NCBI GenBank assembly: GCA_964035795.1
Contig: OZ038321.1
Coordinates: 24,217,454-24,281,453 of the forward strand
Length of the DNA: 64,000 nucleotides
Direction of reading: 5' to 3'
Source of the DNA: Pterobdella sp. o SKG-2022
Taxonomy: Eukaryota; Annelida; Clitellata; Hirudinida; Piscicolidae
The notes beneath the pieces are model-generated. The model was not told the origin of the DNA. It ran no database searches and saw only the letters and a program-made list of their open reading frames with translations. This document shows positions 1-18,234 of the stretch, in pieces. Within the stretch, counting starts at the first letter, position 1. Each line of letters starts with the position of its first letter. A program made the position numbers and the translations under genes.

Positions 1-1671
1 GCAAGTTAGGGTTTTATTGATATGAAATCATACCTTATTTTTGCATTAATTTTGATAAGAGAGATTCGTAGATCTTATTTTGTCACTATCTTCCATTGAT
101 ATTATGGCATACTGTATCATATCTGTCAATTAAATTATAAAAATTTATACATATTTAATATACATAATTTCAATTACTTACTCATTGCAATGAATAAAGA
201 TTTTTTTGGTCTTGTTAGTGGAATATTAGTGAAAACTGAAGTTTTTTATTTTTTTCAGTTGGTTTCCCACAATTAACCTTTTTAACTGAAAACTTCAATT
301 CTACATTCACAATTGTTTCAGGAAGCCTGAAATCTTGACCCCCTTAAGCCCTCTAATAAATCACATTTTTTCTGAATAATTTCATGATATATTTCAGAGT
401 ACAAAATATAAAAGCCTGAACCAAATAGTAAGATCAACAAACACAAAGTATTTATTAAAGTGAAGATACAAAGCTTTATTTGGAAATATTTTACTTTTAT
501 TATCACTTGATATTTTAGGCTAGTCTTCGTTTTAATAAATACTTTGTGTTTTTTGGCCTTATTTTAAAGTATATTTGCACTTTTTCAAAGGCTGCTAGAC
601 ACCTCTGCCTTGAGCTTTATTTGAATATTTAATTTTTGAGTGGAGTCAAGGTTTATGTGTCTAAAAGAAAGCTTTTTTATTTAAAAAACAAACATTGCTT
701 TCAAATGTCCAACCATTTTCAATTTTATTTTTTTCTCGTCATTAGACATTGGAATAAACTGTATGATAGTTTGTTGACAAAATTTTGCTTAATGTATTTC
801 GGAACTTCCAATTAACTTTCACATTATTATATTTTTAGCCTTCAAACTTTAGAAACATCAATTGAACTATTCTAAAAATTTTACCCTTTATATATAAATT
901 TGATAGAAATCAAGTATAAAATTGAAACAGTCCTATAAGCGCGCTATTAAAATATATTTTATTTACATAAATGTAGAAAAATTTTTTTAGTGAACTATTT
1001 TTTAGTCAATTTTGAAAATTGAATTTTGAAAATACCTTTTGTTTAAAAAAAAAACAAGTTTTTATGAAAATATATTGAATTATCTATAGAAAAAATAATT
1101 TTCAATTATTTTAAAAACGTTTGAGAATTTATTGAACAAATTTTCACCGTAACAACAAAAGGCTAAGAACCAGTTGAAAAAATTTGGAAAGCAAATGACG
1201 ATATTGGACTTCTTGAAGAAAGAAGTAAGAAATAGACTTGAAAAAATGTTAAATCAAATACATTTTTTAGAAAATTAAGAAATAGAATCAGAAAAGATGG
1301 GAGTTATATATGAAAAAAGTTAGAAATAAATGTTTGAAAATCGAAGGTCGTATAAAAGATTGGATTTGATTGGTAGTTGACTCGGATAAAACAAAAGATT
1401 TAGTAAGATAACCACAATAACATTGAAAAACTTGAATAAAAAGGATCATTACTAAATTTTTTATTCGATTATTATGAACATTCATAACATTTATTGAGAT
1501 AATTATTAGAGTTCATAAATATCCTCATTTCATTGTGACTCGTGAAAACTATTATTTTACATCCGAGTTTCATCGGGATTATGGTAAAGCTGATCCGCTT
1601 ATGATACGTTGACGGTACTTATTTAAAAAAAAAGATTCACATAAATCTTTCTGGAGCTTTAAATGCCTTAC
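1..1671. other. AT-rich region without a supported gene
   Basis: I see no gene I can support. The stretch is AT-rich with short homopolymer runs. A GC-richer patch at about 1478-1611 is open on the plus strand for about 40 codons and ends in TGA. It reads like a protein fragment (…VHKYPHFIVTREN…) but has no start, no clear splice site and no family I recognise. It may be a decayed exon or transposon piece. Confidence 0.4.
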
Positions 1672-1740
1672 CTTCCAATTTCGAGCTGGCAATATAGAAT
1701 GCTGTTGAATTCTTCGATACGAGCATAAGGAGGAATCCAG
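1672..1740 (-). CDS. Candidate internal exon, gene unknown
   Basis: On the minus strand a good acceptor (CTGTTTCAG) is followed by 69 bases and a good donor (GAAG|GTAAGG). The segment is GC-richer than its surroundings and open in all three forward frames of that strand, so the reading frame cannot be fixed from the sequence. It could belong to the same unknown minus-strand gene as the candidate exon at 2253-2371, but the two cannot be joined with confidence. I do not recognise a family. It may also be a chance splice-site pair. Confidence 0.22.
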
Positions 1741-2252
1741 CTGAAACAGTTAGATAAAGAGATTTTTATAATTTAATTACATGGCATTTTGTTTTAATAA
1801 TAGTTTTAAGCTTAACAAGCAAAGTATTGGAGTAAATTCCGAGAAAACCAACAAAATTTTCCAAAATATAGGAGTATTTGCTGCCAAACAAACTTATGAT
1901 AACCAAAACCAATGAATTTTTTTCCTATAAATGAATCTTCAAATTTTAGTTCTTCTAAAATGAGAATTAGTTCATGAATCAAAATCTTTTAGAAAAAAAA
2001 TCTATGTTTGAAATTTTAAATTGAAGTACGATAACATGATTTTCAATACATCAGTAAAATTTTATACAATAAAGCCCAAGTACTATGTATTTTTTTGAGA
2101 TAACTTCCAAAATCAAATCCATTTTTCTATCTAAACACAATTATAAAAAGTGCGGCCACTCAAACACGCTTATTAGTGAAACCTCAATAATTCGTCCCTT
2201 TAAATCGTTTATCAATCCTACACAGCTTGAACCCGAGGGCCTGTGTACGTAC

Positions 2253-2371
2253 TTAGTGGAAGCAAGTGTATTTTTGAAAAAGTAGGTGGAATTGATAGAG
2301 ATACTTGTCATTGTCAGTAGGAGCACCGGGGTTAACAACAATTCGTTGATCAGACAATAAATGATTATCTG
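2253..2371 (-). CDS. Candidate terminal exon, gene unknown
   Basis: An acceptor (TGTCTAG) is followed by 39 codons ending in TAA at 2253-2255. The predicted peptide is protein-like and not low-complexity, for example RIVVNPGAPTDNDKYLYQFH, and the segment is GC-richer than the flanks. No homologous family is recognised. The stop could also mark the wrong frame of an exon continuing to the GTACGT donor next to it. A longer open frame overlaps on the same strand (2141-2341), so the coding frame is uncertain. Confidence 0.28.
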
Positions 2372-2624
2372 CTAGACAGTATAATAAGATTTCCGAAAAA
2401 CTTTTTATATGACATTCATACCAACAATCATCAAATCGATTTTAACAAACTAATCTTTTCCAAGTAAATTATTAAGTATGGTTTTTTATAAACTGATAGA
2501 ATCATTCTTCATGTTATCATCATTTTATGAACAGAAAATTGTAAAAATTAATCTTAATTATTACTTCAAAATATCAGCAATTATAAATAAAAAATTAGCG
2601 ATTATATTTCCTTTACATTATAAT

Positions 2625-4560
2625 AATAATTAGATATTTATATAGCGCCTTTTACACATCGTTCAAAGGCGCTCTGCTATGAACTGCTTGAAGAGGTAGG
2701 TTTTTAAATTTCTAAGAAAAATAGAATGGAGAGAAGATTTAAGATGAAGAGAAAGAGAGTTCCAGAGAAGTGGACCAGAAAAAGAAAAAGCAGATTTAGC
2801 ATAGGAGTGAGAGAGATAATGAAAAGTTGAGAACGAGTAGAAGACCATAGGCCAGCACGTTTAGGAGGGAGTAAGAGGTTAGAAAGATAAGAAGGCGAGG
2901 TAGAGTGAGAAATTTTGTACATAAAAGTACAGATTTTGAATGAAAAGCGAAAGTGAGGAAGAAGCAAGTGAAGATCGACAAGAGATGGAGAGATATGGGA
3001 GAATTAAAGAGTATGAGAGACCAGGCGTGCAGCAGAGTTGAAAGCTTTAACTAGAGGGTAGAGAGTAAATTTAGGAAGATTAAAGTACAAGGAGTTGCAG
3101 AAATCAAGTAGAGAGAGAACAAGAGAGCAGACAAGAATCTTAAGAGAGGCATCATCGAGATAATAAGAGATCTGTCTGAGACGACGTAAGTGAAAAAAAC
3201 AAGAAGCAACAGAGAGGATTTGAGGATTAAAAGAAAGAGAAGAATCGAGGAGAAAGCCAAGACAGCGAATAGTGGAGGAAGGATAGATAGTTAGGTCAAA
3301 AATTATAATGGGAGAGAGAGGAAGGAAAAGATTTAGGCTTAGAAAGATAGATAAAATTAAATTTCGAGGGATTAAGTTTTAGATGCATGGAGTCGCTCCA
3401 TGAGAGAATAGAAGAGAGACAGAGACTAAGCCTATCAAGAGTAGAAGAAAGGGAAGAAAGAGGAAAAGAAGAGAAGATGTAGGTGTCGTCAGCAAAGGAA
3501 ATGAGAGATATAAAGAATAAAGAAAAGAGGTCCAAAAACAGATCCCTGAGGAACACCAAAAGGAACAGAGAAAGGAGAAGAAGAAAAGTTGTTAATAGAA
3601 ACAGCGGAGGAACGGTCAGAAAGATAGGAGGTAAGCCAGGAAAGTGAGGAGCCGGAAATACCGAAATAGGAGTTGAGATGCTGCACTAAAATAAGTGGTC
3701 AAATGTATCAAAAGCAGAAGAGAAGTCAAGAGAAAGAAGAAGAGAAAGCTTACCAGAGTCGGAAGCTAGAAGAGCATCATTAGAGATTTTCAGAAAGCAG
3801 GTTTCAGTAGTGAGAGGGTCGAAAGCCGGATTGGATAGAGGGTAGAAGATTGTTAGAAAGAAAAAAGTTTGAAAGTTGGAGGTAAATAGCTTTTTCGAGA
3901 ATTTTGGAGAAAGGAAAGGTTAGAAATAGGCCGGTAGTTGGAGATGATAGAAGGATCAAGAGAAGGTTTTTTCAGTATTGGAGTAACGATAGATGATTTA
4001 AAGGAGGTGGGAAATTTAGAAATAGCTAAAGAAAAGTTAATAAGATTGAAAATAATGGGAAAGTTCATTAAGGATTTTTGGAGGAATAAGGTCAAAAGAG
4101 CAGGAAGATGAAGATACAGATTTGATGATGGAGATGAGGTCTGCGAAGATGATGGGTAAAAAGTGAGAAAGAGAGACAGAGGCAGGAGAAAACGCTGGAG
4201 GAGTGTGAGATGATGAGCGATTAGTTCTAATAGAGAGAATCTTGTTGTGGAAATAGTCCTGAAAATCTTGAGAAGGAAAAGGAGGAGAAGGAGATTGTTT
4301 AGAGAGAATGCGATTGAGATTTTTCCAAAGAGAGAAAGAAGAAGAAAAAGCAGAGTTGATGGAAGAAATAAGAAAATTTGAGTGTTTGGAGTGGAGGAGA
4401 GAGCGATAGGTTGATACGTGAGAAAGCCAAAGAACATGAGAGGAAGAAGAGGGAGAGGAACGATAAGAACGTTCGAGCTTGCGTAAAGTACGTTTGAATG
4501 TGACGCATTCACCATCAAACCAAGGAGCTTTGAAGGCATAGGTTTAGAGTAAATACGAGG
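2625..4560 (-). mobile_element. Decayed L2/CR1-like LINE retrotransposon
   Basis: Reverse-transcriptase pieces appear in order on the minus strand but in shifting frames. They include a block ending ISNYRPISNLSFL at about 3920-4000, then GISGSSLSWLTSYLSDRSS and GVPQGSVFGPLFFILY (3489-3686), and FADDTYIF with LKLNPSK (3296-3559). Last come thumb and C-terminal pieces similar to the 23-kb copy (2663-3260). The 3' end at about 2630-2690 carries a TATTTATATAGCGC tail next to a short TAA run, typical of L2-like elements. Frameshifts show that it is dead. On the plus strand the copy is strongly purine-rich. It ends about 500 bases before the STARD7 start and is probably a 5'-truncated insertion. 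Confidence 0.85.
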
Positions 4561-5077
4561 AATAGAAGAAAAGAATAAAAGTTTTGCAAAAAAAAATAAT
4601 AATTAAATAGACTAATGAAAACAAAAAATTGAAAATGAAATACCTTAAAAAGGAGAAAAAGCAGTTCATAGCAAAAACAAACCGACAGAACGGCTGCTAA
4701 AAGTGAACTTACAGTGTTTAAAATACATGCTTTTCAAAAGTTTTTTTGTGAATTGCTGAGCTTTTATATTAATCAAACATTTTCATTTTTGAATAAATTT
4801 TATAAACCGATTCGTTTTTAAATATACTCTTATATTACTCAGAAAAAAGCGAGATAAGGGAAAAGGAGTTTTTGGACTAGAAACACTGAAATTCAGTATA
4901 AATATTTTAATATTTAAAAAATTTAAAAACTATAAACATATTTGGAAATTGAAAAAAAATTCATAATATTTTACAAGTTTTAAAAAAATGTTTTCGTGCT
5001 TTCGTAATATTCTATTTACCTAAAATCGCTCAACTTTCTGGGTCGTTGGTTTTTAACACCAATTTTATAGTATCAAA

Positions 5078-8000
5078 ATGGCTAGTGAGGCTCGTTCTAA
5101 ACTTTTAAATATCTCTAAAAACTTCATTTTTCTAAAGTCTTTCCCATCTTCAATGCCGTCATCTGTTTCACAAATTTTGTCAAAGTACACAAACTTGTCT
5201 GGCAAGGGTCAAATTTTAGCGGATAGCGTTATAAGTCAATACAATAAATTTATCGGAGAAGATGCGAAAAAAAGAGTGTTTTTATTTTTACGTTCAAAAC
5301 ATTTTCACTCAATCGCCGCACAAAGAATTAGAAGAACTATTCAAATTTCCAACCTCTATCACAGCCTCGGATATGATTTATCAACCTTGAGAGCCATTTC
5401 TCAGAACATGTTGGGTCGATTCTTTAATAGGTTGAGACTTGAACCTTTTTTCTTGCTTGGAGCTGTTGCCTTTTCATGGAATGACGAAAATATATCAGAT
5501 GATGAACTAAAAAGGTTGGGGAATTTCATTCATTCGCATATATATTTTTTCCCAAATTCAAATTCAAGTTTTTGCAAAACAATCTATTTTAAGATGAAAA
5601 TTTTAATCAATCTTAGTTTACTTTTTCATAGAGCTTCAGAAGAAATAAACTTTCTGCAAAGATCCAAAAATGAAGATATGAATTGGGAGAAAGTTGTGGT
5701 AAAAAATGAGATACAAGTTTTGAGACAACCTATTTGTGACTCTGACCACTACCAATATAAAGGTATATGAAGATTCAGCTTGTTTTTTAATAGTTCCATT
5801 AGAAATTTTTATTCTCATTTCATTTCAATTTTGTTCGATAAGTTTTTATCCAAAAATGATCTTCATTAACTTTTTGATTTCAGTACAGTTCATTTTTCAA
5901 ATAGTCAACACAAAAATTGTTCAAAATTCATTAAATCTCATGAAAAGCATTTTAACAAGCTTTGGCATGTATCTAAATTTTGAATATTTAAGTTAAGCTT
6001 AAAAAATGAATATTTTAAAAAAAATCAAATTTTCACTATTTCAGTATTGGGGACTTATAAAGATGTATCTGCAAGATCTTTCTACAACATACAAGTAATT
6101 CTCAATACTTTTTACTGTTTTCAAGTTTGACTTAAAAGTGATAAAGACAGGATATAGTATAAATTCAGTAAATTATCTATCAAGTATATTTAAAACTAAT
6201 TTTAGTGTTTTGTAATTTTCTAATTTAAGGAATAGAGCAATAGATTATAATTAATTTTTTATGTCTTCTAATATTAGGATTTTACATTGTTTGGTTAGAT
6301 TTCATATTCATTTAACTCTAAATTTATATGAATGATGGAAACAATAATAATACGATTATACAATACAATTAAGATAAGCTCAAAGTGGCATTAACTTTAG
6401 GAGTTTCTAGGCCAATTATTAATTGATTCAATGGATTTTGGGTTATTTTTTTTTACTGACTTAGATTGACTTGGAGTATCGTAAAAAGTGGGACAAGAAC
6501 GTTATAAGTTTGGAGCGAATAGATTACAATGAAGAAACTGGCAGTGAAATTGTTCATTGGATTACTCATTTTCCAGTATGTATGTATGTTATTGACATCA
6601 ATTTCCAGTAATAAAAAATGCTATATACCTTTTTCATTATTATTTGGGAATATTATTTAATTTATGTTTCATTGCAGTACCCATTGTCGAGCAGAGAATA
6701 CATTTACATTAGAAGGTATAAGGTTGGTGTGTATTTCCTTGCAAACATATGCACACACTGCTTGTTATATCACATGCTATGATGTTTCATTAGAGAAATC
6801 ATCATTATCAATACTATTTTCAATATAGATTTTAATTCTATATCTATATTTTCATTCAACCTAATTTAGTATTTGGAAATAATCAATACAATTCCAAAAT
6901 TGAGATCTGTTTTTATTTCCGTTGAGCAATTTATGATGCAAGGCACCTGCATCAGAGATAATGGCTTAGTTATTATTTATACCATTGCTTAAATACCTTC
7001 TATGTTCATCACCAACATTTTAATTGATAAGCTCAAGTTTAAGAGTATAAGGATGTATCAGTATCATTTTATCATAGTCAGTTTCTCTTTTCTAATGGGT
7101 CACTGACTATTTCATGGTAATAATGATGAATCTGATCATATCACAAACAGCAACAGACAGACAAGAACATGATGGTGATAGTGAACAGGGGCTTGTATAA
7201 CCACCCATCAGTGAAGAATGAGGGGCACCATGTCAGAGTGACTGAGTACTGCAGCAAGATGGTCATCAAGCCACACACAAACTTCGATGAGGTAATCTAC
7301 ATGTTCATCTATAGTTTACTGTGAAACCTATGAATTGTGCGATTAACCTCATTTAGTGCAACTTAATTCTTGACTCAAATAACGCCATGAGTGTGACCGA
7401 AGCGTTTGCAAGCATAATTTATGTTTATTTATATGAAACTTCCTTCAAGCTTATATCAAGTAATTTCAAATTAACAGAATGGTTTTGACTTCGTTCTCAC
7501 CTATTTTGACGATCCGAAATCAAACCTGCCTAGGATGGCTCAAAGCTGGGCAGCTAGTAGTGGTATGTAGTTGGATTGCTATAATTTTTTAGTCGCATGC
7601 TTTATTGCTATCTGAATTGCATAAATTTTCAATTATAAAATCAATCATATGTCTGGAAACTCAAACTTTGAGTGGAGTCGAGATAATTCAGTTGAGATTT
7701 AGGCTACAGAAAATTCAAAAGTCGTACCATGAGTTCATGAATTTTGTGACACAATATTGAACTCAAAGAACTTTTTGAGCAGCCAGATAAAAGTTAAAAT
7801 TTTTTCAATGATAAGATGGTTTCTATCTTGTCAAATTTTATTTTACTTTTTGAGTTTTTCAAAAAAAGATTCAAAAAGTGGTTTAGAACCGTTTTTAAAA
7901 TTATTGGCACTTTTTACGTAAAAGTATTAATTCTATCAATAATGTTCATTTTATTCATTATATCTACATAAATACTCCAATCCCCTTTAAAACTTTAAAA

Positions 8001-8507
8001 AACTTCAAACGGCCTTTGTTGTAAAATCAGCTTTCAAGATTTCTTATCTGTTTCTGTTGCGTCAATTGTTATTATCATACACTTTCAGGTATACCTGATT
8101 TCGTTGATAAATTGCACAAAGCTGCCATAAGATTGCAAAAAGAGAATCTCGTTAACAAAACAGCTCTGACCCCTACAATAAAAATCAACAATTCTCCAAA
8201 CATTCCGCAACAGCAAACTAAGGTATTCAACAACGCTTCCGATAGCTTTGCAACGAGTCACGCTAATGAAGAATCGTGTAATAAAGGCATTCGATCTGCG
8301 AGTAGCATGAACGATACCGATATCATACTGTTGACATCCAACAAGGAAAACGTTGACCTCGGCATCCTAAATGCAGGAGAGTATGTTAGTGATAACAAAA
8401 CCGAAAATAATAACAACACACTAAATTTAAACAATAATTTTAACACTAACAAAGCACACAGCAAAATAAGGCGAGATTACACAGATACCAGCTCATTGCC
8501 ATTATGA
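5078..8507 (+). CDS. STARD7: StAR-related lipid transfer protein 7 (STARD7)
   Basis: Seven exons: 5078-5762, 6045-6094, 6465-6575, 6678-6722, 7151-7291, 7478-7562 and 8089-8507. All have GT-AG borders and phases that sum to 1,536 nt, giving 511 residues. In known animals STARD7 carries phosphatidylcholine to mitochondria. Exon 1 encodes a long N-terminus: a basic helix (RIRRTIQISNLYHSLGYDL), a short hydrophobic segment ending in a WNDEN block, then the START domain from about residue 195. The domain is recognisable from LDLEYRKKWDKNVISLE, HWITHFPYPLSSREYIYIRR, MVIKPHTNFDENGFDFVLTY and SWAASSGIPDFVDKLHKAA; the order and exon content match vertebrate STARD7. The last exon adds an Asn-rich tail of roughly 110 residues with no domain. 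The start ATG (TCAAAATGGC) is the first in the open frame. An AATAAA lies at 8866-8871. It converges on the RUNX gene. Confidence 0.93.
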
Positions 8508-8865
8508 ACTTTTATATACCATTTTGTTTACCAACATTTTTCTATATTTTCCATGGTTTTTAATACATTTTTATGTGTAAATATGAATTTTACAAGGGAA
8601 ATATTCTTTAATCATTATTATTATGCATCAGCTGAATTTATTTTGTTTTTGTTATTTAAATTAACTTTTAATTTAAGCTCAACATCTGTGTAAAGATACA
8701 GTTTTAATATCAAAATAGTGTTTTAAGGACTTAAGTCACGTATGAGGCCATTTAATGCTGGGTTATTTTGAAATTTGATTGTGGAGACCTAATTCAATAC
8801 AGTGTCTAAATCAACTTGAATGTCAATTGTATGATATTACTCTTTATATCAGAGTTACTCAAATC

Positions 8866-8871
8866 AATAAA
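8866..8871 (+). terminator. Polyadenylation signal of STARD7
   Basis: An AATAAA lies about 360 bases after the STARD7 stop and is the first clear canonical signal on this strand. The 8508-8865 stretch would be the 3' UTR. From here to 9468 I see no coding sequence, only AT-rich DNA between the two convergent genes. Confidence 0.55.
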
Positions 8872-9468
8872 GCCTTTCCGACGAGTCTCAAGATTAATGT
8901 TAACATTTAATTTTGTGAGATATTTGGGAAATATTCGTGGCACAACATCACAAGATAAAAACGCGTTTCAATTGGTGTAGTATTTCTGGATGCATTTTGA
9001 CCTTCAGCTTTAACACTATTCAAAGATTTTCAGAACAACAACAAAATTTTACAAGCTTTTGTCTCTTAACTCACAATTGTCATTTGAACTTGGTTGACTG
9101 AGTAACAAAAATTCTGCTTTTTATGGGTGTTGAGTTTAAGACACATAATGTAATGCACTAAGATTGTTGATCACTGGTTTGAATAGTTTTAACTAATGCT
9201 TATCTTGCTAATAATTACATTTAAACTGAAATTTAATCAAATAAAATTTTTTCGGAAATTTTTTGTAAAAATGCATGAAAGTTAAAGAATATATTGATTG
9301 CAAAAAGGTGAAAAACCATTACCGTTTTTATACTCAAATAAAAAGATAAATCATATATGATCTTTGGTGCTGAGCAAAAAAGTTTGAGAGTTCAATGAGC
9401 AAGTAATGAGACTATCAAAAACACAAACTGTATTCAAAATATATTGTCAAGCGGTATTTCAATAAGCG

Positions 9469-15688
<6,220 letters not shown>

Positions 15689-18234
15689 TCAATTTTTTGT
15701 TTCTTCATCTTCTTCTTCGTCTTCATGATCTCGTGAACTGCAGTAATACTTCTTGTGAGCTTGATAAGTGGAAGTGTACATGAAGTTGATGTTGCATTGC
15801 TTACAATACTTTGAGAAATCTTGGAGCCCGGATTGAAAAGGGTCAATTTTACAAACTAGGTTTTCTTCTTTGCTTTGGATTTTTTCAGTTGTCTTGATGG
15901 TATTAAACGTTGCGTTTGTATTTGTTGGCGGAGAGTTCATGCTTGGAGAACCACCAAATTGTTTCAAATATGATTCATTAACCTTTCTATTTTTTAATGA
16001 GCTATTAGAATTATTTTCTGATGGACTTAGTTTACATTTTTTTATTGGTGGACTGATTTGATTGTTATTGACGTCACTATGAACATTGCTATGGATATTT
16101 TTAGAACATGTTTCTTCATTTTGAAATTCTTTTTTTATTGCTAGAGAAAACTTGGATTGAGGCGACGTTTTAATTGGTGAAATTGGAGATGACATATGAC
16201 TAAGCATGTGTATTTGAAGATGACTGTCGTTAGAAAAAACTGCTGAACACTTGAAGCATGTAAAAATATCGTCTAAGGATTTTTTTGCTTTAAACTCTGA
16301 TTTTTCATATGCCTTTCTCGATCTTCTTCTCTTATATGGCTCATTTTTCATACGAATTAATTCAATTTCTGGAAGTTCGTAAGCCGTTTGCAATAAATAA
16401 TGTTGCTTTAAAAGGGAGTTATTTTGTTTGGATGGAAGCGCAAAGGGTGTGAATGAAGATGGCATTTTAAACTTTTTAGGAAACGAAGGTGGCTCTTCTA
16501 TTTCTACCATGGTTTCGTCAGTGAAGCTCTCTCCTGCATCATTGTGCATTTTACCATGCATTCGCATGCCTCGCACCGTGTTTCCTCGATATCCACACAA
16601 CAAACAACGGTATACTTTTGAAGGGGCATGCGTACGAAGATGTTCCAAAAGGCGGTCTTCTCCTTGACTGAGATGATCACAATAGAAACATTGGAAAAGA
16701 GGCTTACTAGAAGAAGGGGTGCACAAGTGAAGAGGCATGGCTTGTTCGGAGTGGAAGACACCCAGGCAAAGAGGGCATGTTATTGAAGCTTCGAGTTTTT
16801 CTGAGTTTTTTATAAATGTTTCTTCTTTTATATTAGTGTTTGTTGTATTTACGTCTTTTGATTTTGGCTCTTTTTTTACTTGATTTTCTTTACTGTCTGA
16901 GTTTTCTGATACATTATTCCGTGAAGAACAATAATATTTTTTATGTGCTTTCAAAGTTTCCATACTACTAAATTTTATTTTACATGGAATGCAGTAGTAT
17001 TGAAGAAAGTTTTGTTTCAACATATCGATCTCTTTTGCATCGGGACTTTTTCTGCCGTTTAACTCATTACAAGTACTTTCAACTTTTTCTTGATTAAATA
17101 AAGTTTTATCCGCATTGGTCATCAATGCATCCAGATCAGTATCAGCAAGAGGTTTTGAATACTCCTTAGATGAGTTATTTTGGTAAATTTTAGTAGAACC
17201 TTTCAAGGGAGGGGTTTCTGAAAGATTGCTGTTTCTACTTGCACAATAGTGTTGTTTATGAGCCAAGTAATTCTCAGCTTTGAAAAAAACAATGTTGCAT
17301 TCAACACACCTTGTGAGAGGTGGGTATGATTGTTTTGCTAAAACAAAAGAATCATTTTTGTCGTTGCTCGACTGAGCAATGTTTTTCATGAAAGTTTCTT
17401 TATAATTTTCATATAAGGAATATTGATAACCATTTAGACCAAGCTTTTTTGAATTCTCATGATCACTAGTTAAATTGTAAGCTTCATTTTTTTTACCGCT
17501 CAAATCTATTGGACTTTCAAAAGGTTGTAAAAATTGATCTTTTTTTGTTTTTTTCTGGTTATTTTCATTTTTATCAAAAAGTTCATTTTTTTTATTATAC
17601 GATAATGGTTGTTTGAGTGCATCAGACATAAGCGACGGAGGGTAATTTAATGGAAAAAAAGGAAGAAAGGAAAAAGGATAGTTGAAATTGTTAGAAAATA
17701 GTTCAGACTCTTTTGAAGATTGAGATGACACCTGCGAATTTGACAATTTTTCATTTTTTGGTGATAAATTTTTTATAAAATTTTCTTTTTCTTGGACATC
17801 TTGATTTTTGCTCACACATGGTAATTGTTTAGAAAGTGGTAAATCTCTTTTCTCCATCTCACTCTTCACTTCTACAATCGTATTTTCAACTCCTTGAAAA
17901 AATTGAAAAAATTTTTTTTGTGTAATTTGAAAAAAATAAAACGAAAACTTTGTGCATTTGAATATGTTGAAAGCATGAGTTAATAAAAACTTTTCGTTTA
18001 ATATTTCAAACCATTCACCTTCAGAATTTGAGCTAGCTTCCTTATGAGAGTTCAGTTGTTGATTAGAAAAGTATTTGTATTTGAGTTGGTCTTGCATCAG
18101 CATGAAATGAAGAAACAGATTTGAATTGCCCACGTCAAGAATAGGTTTTTTGGAACAATAATTCGTCAAATGAGCCTGCAAGGTCTTTGAACTGCTAAAT
18201 TTCACACCGCAAAACAAACATTCATGAATCAACT
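15689..18234 (-). CDS. ZFPM: FOG exon 5, zinc fingers and CtBP motif
   Basis: A large terminal exon with 848 codons including the stop. It holds CCHC finger 1 (CLFCGVKF…HLTNYC, 18155-18220), PIDLS at 17498-17512 and CCHC fingers near 17240-17308 and 16925-16993. A CPLC knuckle lies near 16770, paired C2H2 fingers near 16530-16690 and a C2H2 finger near 16195-16258. The final CCHC finger (YCKQCNINF…HKKYYC) is near 15737-15805, followed by an acidic end. Linkers are Ser/Asn/Lys-rich. By analogy with FOG, fingers of the YYCSSR type are the GATA-binding class. The protein length and finger order resemble fly U-shaped and vertebrate FOG. Confidence 0.93.
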
